From Sphingomonas oleivorans (GTDB lineage: Bacteria; Pseudomonadota; Alphaproteobacteria; Sphingomonadales; Sphingomonadaceae): a stretch of 64,000 bases of DNA. The notes below the pieces were generated by a model. The model saw only the letters and a list, made by a program, of their open reading frames with translations. It was not told the DNA's origin and did no database searches. The position numbers and the translations under genes were made by a program. This document shows, in pieces, positions 48,030-57,804 of the stretch; the stretch's first letter is position 1; each line of letters opens with the position of its first letter. The stretch is from NCBI RefSeq assembly GCF_003050615.1, contig NZ_NWBU01000004.1:868001-932000 (forward strand). The letters are read 5' to 3'.

Positions 48030-48580
48030 TATTTGGGTGCGAGCACCATCAGCATCTGGCGACCTTCCATGCGCGGATGCTGCTCCACCTTCGCCACCTC
48101 GGCGATATCGGCCTGAACGCGCTGGAGCACCTGCATGCCGAGCTGACCATGGGCGAGCTCGCGGCCGCGGAAGCGCAGCGTGATCTTCACCTTGTCGCCT
48201 TCCTCGATGAACTCATGCACCTTCTTCATCTTGGTGTCATAGTCATGGTCATCGATGTTCGGACGCATCTTGATCTCCTTGATCTCCTGCGTCTTCTGGC
48301 TCTTGCGGGCGAGATTCGCCTTCTTCTGCGATTCGTACTTGAACTTGCCGACATCGAGGAACTTGGCGACGGGCGGGTCGGCATTGGGCGAGACCTCGAC
48401 CAGATCCAGGCCGACCTCAGCCGCCTGCTCCATCGCCTCGCGCGTGTACATTACGCCCAGATTCTCCCCGTTTTCATCGATCACCCGAACCTTGGGCGAC
48501 TGGATGAATTCATTGTAGCGGGGGCCGTTGAGGGGCATCGGCGGCTGCCCGAGGGGGCGGCGCATCATAGGCGGACGTAT
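48029..48580 (-). CDS. infC: Translation initiation factor IF-3, probable ATA start
   Basis: IF-3 controls start-codon choice. The product has [20 protein letters not shown], the linker, [19 protein letters not shown] and [12 protein letters not shown], as in the family. AGGAG (48589-48593) is eight bases before an ATA codon at 48578-48580, while the first ATG (48566-48568) is 20 bases downstream of it. So the start is probably ATA (183 residues: [11 protein letters not shown] if translated as Met). Non-AUG starts on infC are known for autoregulation. purU is coupled downstream. Confidence 0.9.
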   Translation of the reverse strand: MRPPMMRRPLGQPPMPLNGPRYNEFIQSPKVRVIDENGENLGVMYTREAMEQAAEVGLDLVEVSPNADPPVAKFLDVGKFKYESQKKANLARKSQKTQEIKEIKMRPNIDDHDYDTKMKKVHEFIEEGDKVKITLRFRGRELAHGQLGMQVLQRVQADIAEVAKVEQHPRMEGRQMLMVLAPK

Positions 48581-48668
48581 AGCAGTTTCTCCTGTCGAAA
48601 ATTCCTTCGAGAGCGCGCGATATAAGGCGTCCCGGGATCTTTTGAAAGATGTCGGAAAGCCACTCCCC

Positions 48669-48702
48669 AAATGTCGTTCCGACCGATGCCGGAACGACAT
48701 TT
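48669..48702. terminator. Strong hairpin between thrS and infC
   Basis: A perfect 13-bp stem aaatgtcgttccg/cggaacgacattt with an 8-base loop lies 19 bases past the thrS stop. It probably terminates thrS, leaving infC with its own start in the 100 bases that follow. Confidence 0.7.
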
Positions 48703-48721
48703 CCCGGCTTGTTCCGGGGAC

Positions 48722-50728
48722 TTAGGCCAAATCAGGCACCAGATCGGGCGGCGTCGCTTCCCGCGTCAGCAACGCGATCGCCTCGTCCACGGACAATATC
48801 TGCTGCCCCTGATCGCCCAGGCGACGGAGGGCGACCGTGCCTTCCTCCGCCTCGCGCCGGCCCACCACCAGCAGCGCCGGCACCTTGGCCAGGCTGTGCT
48901 CGCGCACCTTATAGTTGATCTTCTCGTTGCGCACGTCCGCCTCGACGCGCAGCCCGGCCGCGCGCAGCTTCGCCGCCACCTCCTGCGCATAGCCGTCCGC
49001 TTCGGAGACGATCGTCGCCACCACTGCCTGCACCGGCGTCAGCCACATCGGGAAGCGGCCGGCATGATGCTCGATCAAAATACCCAGGAAGCGCTCGAAC
49101 GTGCCCAATATCGCGCGGTGGAGCATCACCGGGCGGCGGCGCGTGCCGTCCTCGGCGACATAGCTCGCGTCCAGCCGCTCGGGCAGCACATAATCGAGCT
49201 GCAGCGTGCCGCACTGCCAGGTCCGCCCGATCGCATCGGTCAGGTGGAATTCCAGCTTGGGCGAATAGAAGGCGCCCTCGCCCGGCAACTCCTCCCAGCC
49301 ATATTCCGGCCCGGCACGGCCCGCCAGACGCACCGCGTCGCGCAGATCCTGCTCGGCTTGGTCCCACATCTCGTCGGAGCCGAAGCGCTTCTCCGGGCGC
49401 AGCGCCAGCTTGATCGAATATTGCTCGAATCCGAGGTCGCGATAGATCGAATCGAGCAGATCGCAGAAACGCCGCGTCTCCTCCACGATCTGGTCCTCGC
49501 GGCAAAAAATATGGGCGTCGTCCTGCGTGAACTGCCGCACGCGCATGATGCCGTGCAACGCTCCATGCGCCTCGTTCCGGTGACAGCAGCCGAACTCGGC
49601 GAGCCGCATCGGCAGATCGCGGTACGACCGGATGCCCTGCCGGAACAGCTGCACATGCGCCGGACAGTTCATGGGCTTCAATGCCATCAGGTCCGCGTCG
49701 CCCGACAGGACCGGCCGGTCCTCCTCGGTGCTCGGCACCTCGTCGGGCACGACGAACATATTCTCGCGATATTTGCCCCAATGGCCCGACGCTTCCCACA
49801 GCTTCGCATCCATGAGCTGCGGCGTCTTCACCTCCTGATAGCCACCCGCATCCAGCTTGCGCCGCATATAGGCTTCCAGCTGGCGCCAGATGATCCAGCC
49901 CTTGGGATGCCAGAAGACGGAGCCCTGCGCTTCCTGCTGCAGGTGGAACAGGTCCATCTCGGCGGCGATCCGGCGATGGTCGCGCTTGGCCGCTTCCTCC
50001 AGCCGCGTCAGATGCGCCTCGAGCTGCTTCTTGTTGAGCCAGCCCGTGCCATAGATGCGCGAAAGCATCGCATTCTTCTGGTCGCCGCGCCAATAAGCGC
50101 CCGAAACGCGCGTCAGCTTGAACGCGTCGGCGGCGAGCTTGCCCGTGGAGGCGAGATGCGGCCCCCGGCACATGTCGAGCCAGTCCTCGCCCGAACGATA
50201 GACGGTCAGCTCCTCGCCTTCGGGCAGCTCGCCCGCCCATTCCGCCTTGAACGTCTCGCCCTTCTCGCGGAACCAGGCGATCAGCCGTTCGCGCGTCCAA
50301 ACCTCGCGAACGAGCGGTTTGTCGGCAGCGATGATGCGCCGCATCTCCGCCTCGATCGCGGGCAGATCCTCGTCGGTGAAGGCGCGATCCTTGGGCGCGA
50401 AATCATAATAGAAGCCGTCCTCGGTCGCCGGACCGAAGGTGATCTGCGTACCCGGGAACAGAGTCTGCACCGCTTCGGCCAGCACATGGGCATAATCATG
50501 CCGCGCCAGTTCCAGCGCATCCGCCTCGTCCTTCGCGGTCACGAGCGCGAGGCTGGCATCGCCTTCCAGTGGGCGGTTTATGTCGCGCAGCTCGCCATCG
50601 ACGCGCGCCGCCAGCGCCGCCTTGGCGAGGCCCGGCCCGATCGCCGCCGCGATCTCGCCCGGCGTGGTGCCGGCCGCAACGGAGCGGACGGAGCCATCGG
50701 GAAGCGTGATCGTGAGAAGCTCGGACAT
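48722..50728 (-). CDS. thrS: Threonyl-tRNA synthetase
   Basis: The 668-residue class II synthetase starts [17 protein letters not shown] with TGS domain, then an editing domain with [10 protein letters not shown], catalytic motifs [18 protein letters not shown], the zinc site around [18 protein letters not shown], and a C-terminal anticodon-binding domain (ending AIALLTREA). An ATG at 50743 would add five residues. The antisense 1182-codon frame is a shadow. It is divergent from nhaA. Confidence 0.96.
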   Translation of the reverse strand: MSELLTITLPDGSVRSVAAGTTPGEIAAAIGPGLAKAALAARVDGELRDINRPLEGDASLALVTAKDEADALELARHDYAHVLAEAVQTLFPGTQITFGPATEDGFYYDFAPKDRAFTDEDLPAIEAEMRRIIAADKPLVREVWTRERLIAWFREKGETFKAEWAGELPEGEELTVYRSGEDWLDMCRGPHLASTGKLAADAFKLTRVSGAYWRGDQKNAMLSRIYGTGWLNKKQLEAHLTRLEEAAKRDHRRIAAEMDLFHLQQEAQGSVFWHPKGWIIWRQLEAYMRRKLDAGGYQEVKTPQLMDAKLWEASGHWGKYRENMFVVPDEVPSTEEDRPVLSGDADLMALKPMNCPAHVQLFRQGIRSYRDLPMRLAEFGCCHRNEAHGALHGIMRVRQFTQDDAHIFCREDQIVEETRRFCDLLDSIYRDLGFEQYSIKLALRPEKRFGSDEMWDQAEQDLRDAVRLAGRAGPEYGWEELPGEGAFYSPKLEFHLTDAIGRTWQCGTLQLDYVLPERLDASYVAEDGTRRRPVMLHRAILGTFERFLGILIEHHAGRFPMWLTPVQAVVATIVSEADGYAQEVAAKLRAAGLRVEADVRNEKINYKVREHSLAKVPALLVVGRREAEEGTVALRRLGDQGQQILSVDEAIALLTREATPPDLVPDLA

Positions 50729-51019
50729 GGGGTTCGCAATCATTCCATCTGGAGGGGAAATCGTGCGCGCTTATGCCCGCGATGCGCCCGCCGGGGCAAC
50801 CGCCTAAAAGTCCGTCGCGCGCGTCAGCGCCACGCGCAGGCCGATGTCGAGCCGCGACACGCCCGACAGCGCGCGTCCCCCCGGCACCCGCTTCCCCCGA
50901 TTCAGATCGGGCCCGCAAGGGGCCGGCGTGCAGGAAAGCGGCAGAACAAAAAGGATTTCGCACAGTTCCATCGGCGGAATTGGCTCGATAGGGTCCGGCC
51001 ATCATCAGGGGATAGCAAT
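50729..51019. other. Intergenic region between divergent thrS and nhaA
   Basis: These 291 bases hold the promoters for the two genes. I see no tRNA, repeat or riboswitch. A 14-codon plus-strand frame with a GGAGGGG before its GTG (50763-50807) lies in the tail of a shadow ORF and is not called. Confidence 0.5.
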
Positions 51020-52219
51020 ATGGCAGTTCTCGATCGCATGCCCCGCCGGGCCGTTCCGTCGGCGCTCCGCAAATTTCTGCGGGGCGAGGCGACGGGCGGC
51101 ATCCTGCTGATGGCGGCGGCGGCGCTGGCGATGATCGTGGCGAACGGCCCGCTCGCCACGGCCTATTTCGCCACGCTCCACGCCTATCTCGGCCCGCTGT
51201 CGGTGCAGCATTGGATCAATGACGGGCTGATGGCGCTGTTCTTCCTGGTGGTCGGGCTGGAAATAAAGCGCGAATTTCTCGACGGCCATCTATCGAGCTG
51301 GGCGGACCGGAGCCTGCCTATGATCGCGGCAGCGGGCGGGATGGCGCTCCCCGCCTTTGTCTATCTCATAGTGGCGGGGGGCGAACCGGGCCTGGTACGC
51401 GGCTGGGCGATCCCCGCCGCGACGGACATCGCCTTCGCGATCGGCGTGCTCACCCTGTTGGGCCCGCGCGCGCCCACTTCGCTCAAGCTGTTCCTCGCCA
51501 CCGTCGCCATCGTCGACGATATGGGCGCCGTCGCGATCATCGCGCTCGCCTATACGGCGAAGATCAATCTCGTCGCGCTGGCCGCAGCGGGCGGCATATT
51601 GCTCGTCATGTACGCGCTCAACCGCGCGCGCATCTTCGCGCTCTGGCCCTATCTGCTGCTTGCCGCCGCACTGTGGCTGGCCGTGCTGCTGTCGGGCGTC
51701 CATGCCACCATCGCCGGCGTGCTGGCGGCGCTTGCCGTGCCGCTGCGCAAGACCCCGGCCGCGCCGGATGCGGCGGATTCGCCGCTCCACCGGCTGGAGC
51801 ATAAGCTGCATCCGCTGGTCGCCTTCCTGATCGTGCCCTTGTTCGGCTTTGCCAATGCCGGCGTGACGCTGGACGGCGTCGGCCCCGCCGATCTGCTCGA
51901 TCCCCTCCCCCTCGGCATCATGCTCGGCCTGTTTCTGGGCAAGCAGCTCGGCATATTCGCCAGCCTGCGCCTCGCGGTCGCGCTTCGCCTGGGCGTGCGG
52001 CCGGCAGGCGCGAGCTGGCTGCAGGTCTATGGCGTGGCGCTGCTGTGCGGCATCGGCTTCACCATGAGCCTGTTCATCGGCGGCCTCGCCTTCGCCGACC
52101 CGAAGCTGGTGGACGAGGTCAAGATCGGCGTGCTCGCCGGCTCGATCCTGTCGGCGCTTACAGGCTTCCTCCTGCTGCGGATCGCGCCCCTCCGGGAGCC
52201 TTGCCGCCCGGAATCCTGA
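51020..52219 (+). CDS. nhaA: Na+/H+ antiporter NhaA
   Basis: The 399-residue transporter expels Na+ in exchange for protons. It has the signature segment PAATDIAFAIGVLTLLG (Asp136) and the ion-binding pair Asp166-Asp167 in VAIVDDMGAVAI, with helix residues FFLVVGLEIKREF upstream and GKQLGIF later. Multiple transmembrane segments fit NhaA length. The ATG follows CAGGGGATAGCAAT. It is divergent from thrS. Confidence 0.95.
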   Translation: MAVLDRMPRRAVPSALRKFLRGEATGGILLMAAAALAMIVANGPLATAYFATLHAYLGPLSVQHWINDGLMALFFLVVGLEIKREFLDGHLSSWADRSLPMIAAAGGMALPAFVYLIVAGGEPGLVRGWAIPAATDIAFAIGVLTLLGPRAPTSLKLFLATVAIVDDMGAVAIIALAYTAKINLVALAAAGGILLVMYALNRARIFALWPYLLLAAALWLAVLLSGVHATIAGVLAALAVPLRKTPAAPDAADSPLHRLEHKLHPLVAFLIVPLFGFANAGVTLDGVGPADLLDPLPLGIMLGLFLGKQLGIFASLRLAVALRLGVRPAGASWLQVYGVALLCGIGFTMSLFIGGLAFADPKLVDEVKIGVLAGSILSALTGFLLLRIAPLREPCRPES

Positions 52220-52224
52220 AGGAT

Positions 52225-53154
52225 CTAGCCCAGGCTGCCCGCGAAACGCTCGGCGAGGCGCTCGCGGCGGAACGTCTCGGCGACGAAGTCGACGAACACG
52301 CGCGTCTTGGACGGCAGCAAGGTCCGGCTCGCATAATAAAGCGAGATCGGCCCGGCATCGGCATACCAGTGCGGAACGAGGCGCATGAGCGCGCCGCTTT
52401 CCAGATACGGCAGCGCATCGGGCACGGCGATCAGCGTAACACCGAGGCCAAGCAGCGCTGCGCGGCACATCGCCGCCGGATCGTTGAGCACGATCGTCTC
52501 GGGCAAGGTCGCGGCCATCTCCTCCCCGGCGGCGTTGCGCATCGTCCAATGGCGCACCCGGCCGGTTCGCGCCGATCGCATGACGATCCCGTCGAGCGCG
52601 GCGAGGCCCACCGGGTCGATCGGCATCCTGCGCCCTTGCAGATAGGCAGGCGAGGCGACCGCGATGATATGCGCCGGCGCCAGCGCGCGCGACACCACGC
52701 CCGGCGCCAGATCGAATCCACCCCCGATCGCGGCATCGAAGCCTTCGGCGATCAGATCCACCTGCCGGTTGTCGAGCTGCCAGTCGGCGCGGATGCCAGG
52801 ATAGCGAGCGAGGAAGGCCGGCAGCAGCGGCAGGATATAATCAAGCCCGAACATCAGGCTCATGCTCACCTTCAGCACGCCCGCCGGCTCGCCCCGGTCG
52901 GTCGCAGCCCCCGCGATCGCGGCCTGCAGCCCTTCCAGATTGCCCCGGATCGCGTGGAGGAAGCGCTCGCCCGCCTCGGTCAGCATCAGCTTGCGCGTGC
53001 TGCGCTGGAACAGCCGCGTGCCCAGATTGCGTTCCAGCATCGCCACATTGCGGCTCACCGCCGCCGGGGTCAGCGCCAGCCGCCGCGCCGCAGCCGAAAA
53101 GCTCCCCGCCTCCGCGCTGCGGACGAAGGATTCGAGGTTGGCAAGCGTTTCCAT
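52225..53154 (-). CDS. LysR-family transcriptional regulator
   Basis: The 309-residue protein has an N-terminal winged HTH (about 3-60: LESFVRSAEAGSFSAAARRL, TPAAVSRNVAMLE) and a periplasmic-binding-protein-like effector domain (about 92-300). It is divergent from an SDR gene with a 110-base gap containing an ATTA-N5-TAAT palindrome, the usual arrangement for a LysR regulator controlling its neighbour. The effector is unknown. Confidence 0.93.
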   Translation of the reverse strand: METLANLESFVRSAEAGSFSAAARRLALTPAAVSRNVAMLERNLGTRLFQRSTRKLMLTEAGERFLHAIRGNLEGLQAAIAGAATDRGEPAGVLKVSMSLMFGLDYILPLLPAFLARYPGIRADWQLDNRQVDLIAEGFDAAIGGGFDLAPGVVSRALAPAHIIAVASPAYLQGRRMPIDPVGLAALDGIVMRSARTGRVRHWTMRNAAGEEMAATLPETIVLNDPAAMCRAALLGLGVTLIAVPDALPYLESGALMRLVPHWYADAGPISLYYASRTLLPSKTRVFVDFVAETFRRERLAERFAGSLG

Positions 53155-53193
53155 AGGCAGACTTTCAATTAATGCTTGCAGATAATTCCATTC

Positions 53194-53206
53194 ATTACCG
53201 GCTAAT
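53194..53206. promoter_or_regulatory. Candidate LysR operator in the divergent gap
   Basis: attaccggctaat is a near-symmetric ATTA-N5-TAAT site. A second AT-rich segment (attaatgcttgcagataat, 53168-53186) lies beside it. Position between the LysR regulator and SDR fits an LTTR binding region, but the T-N11-A consensus is too loose to be sure. Confidence 0.35.
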
Positions 53207-53264
53207 CATGAACCAATGACTGGGCGATATCCCCTCCGTCAACCCCGAACGGAGTGCCCTTCCA

Positions 53265-54014
53265 ATGTCCAATAACTCGCCCCTCACCGGTAAGACCGCC
53301 CTCGTCACCGGCGGCTCGCGCTCGATCGGCGCGGCCATCGCCAAGCGCCTCGCCGCGGACGGCGCCGCCGTCGCGATCACCTATAATGGCTCGCCCGATA
53401 AGGCCGGCGAAGTCGTCGCCGCGATCGAGGCGGCGGGCGGCCGCGCGCTCGCCATCCAGGCGGATGCCGGCAATGCGGATGCGGTCCGCGCCGCCGTCGG
53501 CCAGACGGTCGCGCAGCTTGGCGGCATCGACATCCTCGTCAACAATGCCGGCATCGCCATCAACGGCCCGGTTGAAGAGATCGCCTTCGCCGATTATGAA
53601 CGGATGATCGCGGTCAACGTGACCGGCGTCTTCGTCGCCACCCAAGAAGCGGTGCGCAACATGAAGGCGGGCGGCCGCATCATCCATATCGGCAGCTCGA
53701 TGGCGCGCTATGCCGCCTTCCCGACCGCTTCGGTCTACACGCTCACCAAGGGCGCGGTGGCCGGCTTCAACCGCAGCCTGGCGCGCGATCTCGGCCCCAA
53801 GGGCATCACGGTCAACACCGTGCTCCCCGGACCGACCAACACCGACATGAACCCCAAGGACGGCCCCGTCGCCGCGATCGTCGGCCCCGGCATGGCGATC
53901 GGCCGCTATGGCGAGCCGGAAGAGATCGCCGCGGCCGTCGCCTTCCTCGCCAGCCCCGATGCCGCCTTCATCACCGGCGCCGAGCTGATGGCCGACGGCG
54001 GCTTCACCGCCTGA
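53265..54014 (+). CDS. Short-chain dehydrogenase/reductase
   Basis: The 249-residue SDR has TGGSRSIG (15-22, NAD(P) loop), NNAG (93-96), a Ser at 144/145, catalytic Tyr158 and Lys162 (VYTLTKGA), and the terminal GAELMADGGFTA, as in FabG-like classical SDRs. Substrate is unknown. It is the first gene of a set with the next two genes, divergent from the LysR regulator, which may control it. Confidence 0.92.
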   Translation: MSNNSPLTGKTALVTGGSRSIGAAIAKRLAADGAAVAITYNGSPDKAGEVVAAIEAAGGRALAIQADAGNADAVRAAVGQTVAQLGGIDILVNNAGIAINGPVEEIAFADYERMIAVNVTGVFVATQEAVRNMKAGGRIIHIGSSMARYAAFPTASVYTLTKGAVAGFNRSLARDLGPKGITVNTVLPGPTNTDMNPKDGPVAAIVGPGMAIGRYGEPEEIAAAVAFLASPDAAFITGAELMADGGFTA

Positions 54015-54020
54015 CGCCTC

Positions 54021-54057
54021 GCTCCCCTCCCCCTCTCCCCCCTGCGGGGAGGGGAGC
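54021..54057. terminator. Strong C/G hairpin between SDR and oxidoreductase
   Basis: A perfect 12-bp stem gctcccctcccc/ggggaggggagc with a 13-base loop follows the SDR stop. It is one of the C-rich hairpin family and may reduce or stop transcription into the next gene. Confidence 0.5.
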
Positions 54058-54084
54058 CCCCCATAGCCTTCAAGGAATCCCGTC

Positions 54085-54684
54085 ATGACCATCGGTATCA
54101 TCGGATCGGGCGCCATCGGCTCGGCCATCGCCCATGCCCTCACCCGCGCCGATCAGGAAATCGCCATCGCCAACAGCCGCGGTCCGGAAACGCTTTCCGA
54201 GCTCGCCGCGAAGCTCGGGCCCAAAGCCAGTGCCGCGACCGTGGCGGAAGCGGCAGCGCAGGACATCGTCTTCGTCGCGGTCAACTGGTCGAAGATTCCC
54301 GCCGCGCTCGCCGGACTGGGGCCTTGGAACGGCCGGATCCTGATCGACGCCAATAATCCGATCGAAGCGCCGCTCTTCCGGCCCATCGATCTGAATGGCC
54401 GCGCATCGAGCGAGGTCTTCGCCGATCTCGTCCCCGGCGCGCGCGTGGTGAAGGCGTTCAACCATCTCCAGCCGCATCTGCTCTCGAGCGACCCCAAGGC
54501 CGAAGGCGGCCGCCGCGTCCTCTTCTATTCGGGCGACGATGCGGGGGCCAAGGCGGAGGTCGACGCGCTGATCGACCGGCTCGGCTTCTTCGGCATCGAT
54601 CTCGGCAGCCTCGCCATCGGTGGGCGGCTCGTCCAGTTCCCCGGCGGCCCGCTCCCCGCGCTCAATCTCGTCAGATTCGGCTGA
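54085..54684 (+). CDS. NAD(P)-binding oxidoreductase, F420-dependent-reductase family
   Basis: The 199-residue protein begins MTIGIIGSGAIGSAIAHAL (Rossmann GSGAIG, 7-12), with the next-strand ANSRGPETL that in NADPH:F420 oxidoreductases selects NADP, and AFNHLQPHLL. The ILIDANNPI segment is diagnostic. Cofactor F420 use is unlikely in a proteobacterium; the protein may reduce other substrates. It lies between the SDR and the MFS gene. Confidence 0.85.
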   Translation: MTIGIIGSGAIGSAIAHALTRADQEIAIANSRGPETLSELAAKLGPKASAATVAEAAAQDIVFVAVNWSKIPAALAGLGPWNGRILIDANNPIEAPLFRPIDLNGRASSEVFADLVPGARVVKAFNHLQPHLLSSDPKAEGGRRVLFYSGDDAGAKAEVDALIDRLGFFGIDLGSLAIGGRLVQFPGGPLPALNLVRFG

Positions 54685-54750
54685 TCCCCCGGCCGATGCG
54701 GGGCGCCCTTCCCCAGGCGCCCCGCTTTTCCCTCATCGGAGAATCCCGCC

Positions 54751-55983
54751 ATGGCAAATGTTTCGGCCATCGATGCCGTCCCGCCGCCTGGCCATAGGCC
54801 CCCGGCATCCTGGGCGGCGGTCGCCTCGGTCGGCGTCGGCGCCTTCGCGCTCGTCACCACCGAATTTCTTCCCGTCGGCCTATTGCCGCAGATTGCCCGC
54901 GATGTCGGGATCAGCGAGGGGCAAGCCGGGCTGATGGTGACGGTGCCCGGCATGCTCGCCGCGATTGCGGCGCCGCTCACCATCGCCTTTGCGGGCCGGT
55001 TCGATCGGCGCCACGTCCTGTGGTTCCTGCTCGGCCTGCTCGTCCTCTCCAATATTCTCGTCGCGACCGCCACAAGCTTCGCCGCTTTGCTCCTCGGCCG
55101 CGTGCTGCTCGGGATCGGCGTCGGTGGTTTCTGGACGATCGGCGGATCGCTCGGCCCGCGTCTGCGGCCGGGGCCGCAGGGCGCACGCGCCACGTCGCTC
55201 ATCTATTCCGGCGTCTCGCTCGGCACGGTCGCGGGCGTACCGGCGGGCGCGCTGGTCGGCAACCTGCTCGGCTGGCGGCTCGCCTTCGCCGGCTCGGCCG
55301 CAATGGCGCTGCTCGTGGTCGTGGCGCTCATGCTGCTGCTGCCCGTCATCCGGCCCGAACGCTCCTCGGGGCTCGCGCAGGTCCCGGCGGTGCTGCGGCT
55401 CGGCAAGGTGCGGATCGGCCTCATCGGCACCGTGCTGATCTTCATCGGGCAGTTCGCGGCCTATACCTACATCACGCCCTTTCTGAATCAGGTCACGCAT
55501 ATCGAGGCGGCGGGCCTCAGCGCGGTGCTGCTTGGCTATGGCCTCGCCGGCTTTCTCGGAAATCTGTTCGGCGGCTGGGCGGTGAGTCGCGACGTGCGGC
55601 TGACGCTGGTCGGCACCGCCATACTGCTCGGCGGATCGGTGCTTCTCCTGGCGCTTGCCGGCACGATTCCCGTTACGGCCATATTGGCGGTCCTCGCCTG
55701 GGGATTCGGCTTCGGCATGCTGCCGATCGCGATGCAGAGCTGGATGTTCAGCGCGGCGCCCGACCGGCTGGAAAGCGTGGCGGCGCTGTTCGTCTCGATC
55801 GCCCAGGCCGCGATCGGCAGCGGCGCGCTCGTCGGCGGGCTGGCCGTCGATCGGCTCGGCGTGGAAAGCGCGTTCTGGCTCGGCGGCCTCGCCGCGCTCG
55901 CCACCGCCGCGCTCACCTTGGTTTTCGGGCGGGATAGTTCCGATGCCGCCCGCACTGAGCCTGAGCTTGCCAAAGGCTGTTAG
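54751..55983 (+). CDS. MFS transporter, DHA1-type (AraJ/NepI-like)
   Basis: The 410-residue protein has 12 predicted membrane segments. The first helix reads VGVGAFALVTTEFLPVGLLP, with the GRFDRRHVL loop between helices 2 and 3 (the A motif) and GVSLGTVAGVPAGALVG in helix 5. DHA1 relatives export drugs, sugars or nucleosides. The last residues (TEPELAKGC) are encoded by an inverted sequence resembling the common sphingomonad cagcctgagc... element. Probably the third gene under the LysR region. Confidence 0.9.
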   Translation: MANVSAIDAVPPPGHRPPASWAAVASVGVGAFALVTTEFLPVGLLPQIARDVGISEGQAGLMVTVPGMLAAIAAPLTIAFAGRFDRRHVLWFLLGLLVLSNILVATATSFAALLLGRVLLGIGVGGFWTIGGSLGPRLRPGPQGARATSLIYSGVSLGTVAGVPAGALVGNLLGWRLAFAGSAAMALLVVVALMLLLPVIRPERSSGLAQVPAVLRLGKVRIGLIGTVLIFIGQFAAYTYITPFLNQVTHIEAAGLSAVLLGYGLAGFLGNLFGGWAVSRDVRLTLVGTAILLGGSVLLLALAGTIPVTAILAVLAWGFGFGMLPIAMQSWMFSAAPDRLESVAALFVSIAQAAIGSGALVGGLAVDRLGVESAFWLGGLAALATAALTLVFGRDSSDAARTEPELAKGC

Positions 55984-56013
55984 CCCGGTCTCGACACGCG
56001 CCTGATACGAAAA

Positions 56014-56038
56014 AGGGGTGGAGCAATGCTCCGCCCCT
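56014..56038. terminator. Bidirectional hairpin between MFS gene and etfA
   Basis: An 11-bp stem aggggtggagc/gctccgcccct (one G-T pair) with a 3-base loop, preceded by aaaa on the plus strand. It lies between convergent genes. Confidence 0.65.
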
Positions 56039-56069
56039 CATCCTTGCCTCCCGCCCGGCGGGCGAGCCC

Positions 56070-56999
56070 TCAGAGTTTTTCGGTCAGCTCGGGAACGATC
56101 GTGAAGAGGTCGCCGACCAGGCCAAGATCCGCCACCTGGAAGATGGGCGCATCCTCATCCTTGTTGATGGCGATGATGACCCCCGAATCCTTCATGCCGG
56201 CCAGATGCTGGATGGCCCCGGAAATACCGACGGCGACATAGACTTCGGGCGCCACGATCTTGCCCGTCTGGCCCACCTGATAATCGTTGGGCGCATAGCC
56301 GGCATCGACCGCAGCACGGCTCGCGCCGATCGCGGCGCCCAGCTTGTCGGCCAGCGGATCGATCAGCGCGTGGAACTGCTCCAACGATCCCAGCGCGCGT
56401 CCGCCCGAGACGACCACCTTGGCGCTCGTCAGCTCGGGCCGCTCGGACGCGGATATTTCCGCGCCGACGAAGCGCGACAGCCCGAAGTCGCCCACACCCG
56501 GCACGGCCTCGACCGTCGCCGCGCCGCCGTCACGCGCCGCCTTCTCGAAGGCGGTGCCGCGTACCGTGATCACCTTCTTGACGTCGGTCGACTGGACGGT
56601 CGCGATCGCGCTGCCGGCATAGATGGGCCGGGTGAAGCTGTCCGGCCCCTCGACCGAGAGGATGTCCGAAATCTGCATCACGTCGAGCAGCGCCGCGACG
56701 CGCGGGGCGATATTCTTTCCGGTCGAGGTGGCCGGCGCGACGAAGGCGTCATGCTCCGCCATCAGCCCCACCACCAGCGGTGCGACATTTTCGGCGAGCG
56801 CATTGGCATAGGCCGCATCGTCGGCGAGATGGACCTTGCCCACGCCCGCGATCCGCGCAGCCTCCTCGGCCACGCCACCGGCATTGTGCCCGGCGACCAG
56901 CAGATGGACCTCGCCCAGCTTCGCCGCCGCGGTCACCGCGCTCAGCGTCGCATCCTTGATCGCGCCCTTGTCATGTTCGACCCAGACGAGCGTCTTCAT
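56070..56999 (-). CDS. etfA: Electron transfer flavoprotein alpha subunit
   Basis: This 309-residue subunit carries the FAD site. The C-terminal domain has [13 protein letters not shown], the [22 protein letters not shown] segment (read in parts) and [23 protein letters not shown]. With EtfB it passes electrons from acyl-CoA dehydrogenases to the quinone pool. Its start overlaps the etfB stop (ATGA). Confidence 0.96.
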   Translation of the reverse strand: MKTLVWVEHDKGAIKDATLSAVTAAAKLGEVHLLVAGHNAGGVAEEAARIAGVGKVHLADDAAYANALAENVAPLVVGLMAEHDAFVAPATSTGKNIAPRVAALLDVMQISDILSVEGPDSFTRPIYAGSAIATVQSTDVKKVITVRGTAFEKAARDGGAATVEAVPGVGDFGLSRFVGAEISASERPELTSAKVVVSGGRALGSLEQFHALIDPLADKLGAAIGASRAAVDAGYAPNDYQVGQTGKIVAPEVYVAVGISGAIQHLAGMKDSGVIIAINKDEDAPIFQVADLGLVGDLFTIVPELTEKL

Positions 57000-57745
57000 G
57001 CCGCCACTCCCAGCGCCTTGAGCTTCGTCACCAGCGCATCGACATCGTCGAGCTTGATGCCCGCCTGCCGCTTGGGCGGCTCGGATACTTTGAGCGTCCT
57101 GAGCCGCGGCGCGATGTCCACGCCATAATCGGCCGGCGTCTTCTGCGCGAGCGGCTTGGACTTGGCCTTCATGATGTTGGGCAGGCTCGCATAGCGCGGC
57201 TCGTTGAGGCGCAGGTCGGTCGTCACCACCGCCGGCAGCTTGAGGCTGACCGTCTCGAGCCCGCCATCGACCTCGCGCGTGACCTTCACGCTGTCGCCTT
57301 CCACCTCGACCTTGGACGCGAACGTGCCCTGCGGCCGGCCGAGCAGCGCCGCCAGCATCTGCCCGGTCTGGTTCGAATCATCGTCGATCGCCTGCTTGCC
57401 CAGGATGATGAGGCCGGGCTGTTCCTCCGCGACCACCGCCTTCAGGAGCTTCGCCACGGCAAGCGGCTCGACCACCTCGTCGGTGAGGATCAGGATCGCC
57501 CGGTCCGCGCCCATCGCCAGCGCGGTGCGCAGCGTATCCTGCGCCTTGGCCGGACCGATCGACACCGCCACGATCTCGCTCGCCACACCCTTTTCCTTCA
57601 GGCGCACCGCTTCCTCGACCGCGATCTCGTCGAACGGGTTCATCGACATCTTCACATTCGCGAGTTCCACGCCCGTGCCGTCCAGCTTCACGCGTGGCTT
57701 GACGTTATAATCGATCACCCGCTTCACGGGCACCAGCAACTTCAT
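56996..57745 (-). CDS. etfB: Electron transfer flavoprotein beta subunit
   Basis: The 249-residue subunit begins [20 protein letters not shown] and has [25 protein letters not shown] and the [16 protein letters not shown] motif (AMP-binding). It pairs with EtfA. It lies 60 bases downstream of sucC, past a strong hairpin, so it may have its own promoter. Confidence 0.96.
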   Translation of the reverse strand: MKLLVPVKRVIDYNVKPRVKLDGTGVELANVKMSMNPFDEIAVEEAVRLKEKGVASEIVAVSIGPAKAQDTLRTALAMGADRAILILTDEVVEPLAVAKLLKAVVAEEQPGLIILGKQAIDDDSNQTGQMLAALLGRPQGTFASKVEVEGDSVKVTREVDGGLETVSLKLPAVVTTDLRLNEPRYASLPNIMKAKSKPLAQKTPADYGVDIAPRLRTLKVSEPPKRQAGIKLDDVDALVTKLKALGVAA

Positions 57746-57768
57746 TCACTCTGCTCCTTGCCCTCGAT

Positions 57769-57794
57769 CCTTCCCCCCGGCGGAGGGGGGAAGG
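57769..57794. terminator. Strong hairpin between sucC and etfB
   Basis: A perfect 10-bp stem ccttcccccc/ggggggaagg with a 6-base loop lies 10 bases past the sucC stop. It is the same C-rich family seen elsewhere and probably limits read-through to etfB. Confidence 0.6.
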
Positions 57795-57804
57795 GATGAA
57801 GGTT

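Noticed and set aside
50763-50807. 14-codon leader-like ORF with GGAGGGG before GTG upstream of nhaA
   Set aside because: It is the tail of a longer shadow frame, its residues show no regulatory pattern, and it lies over 200 bases from nhaA.
48671-52219. A 1182-codon plus-strand open frame covering thrS and nhaA
   Set aside because: Its first two thirds are antisense to thrS and Arg/His-rich; only the part from 51020 (NhaA) is real.
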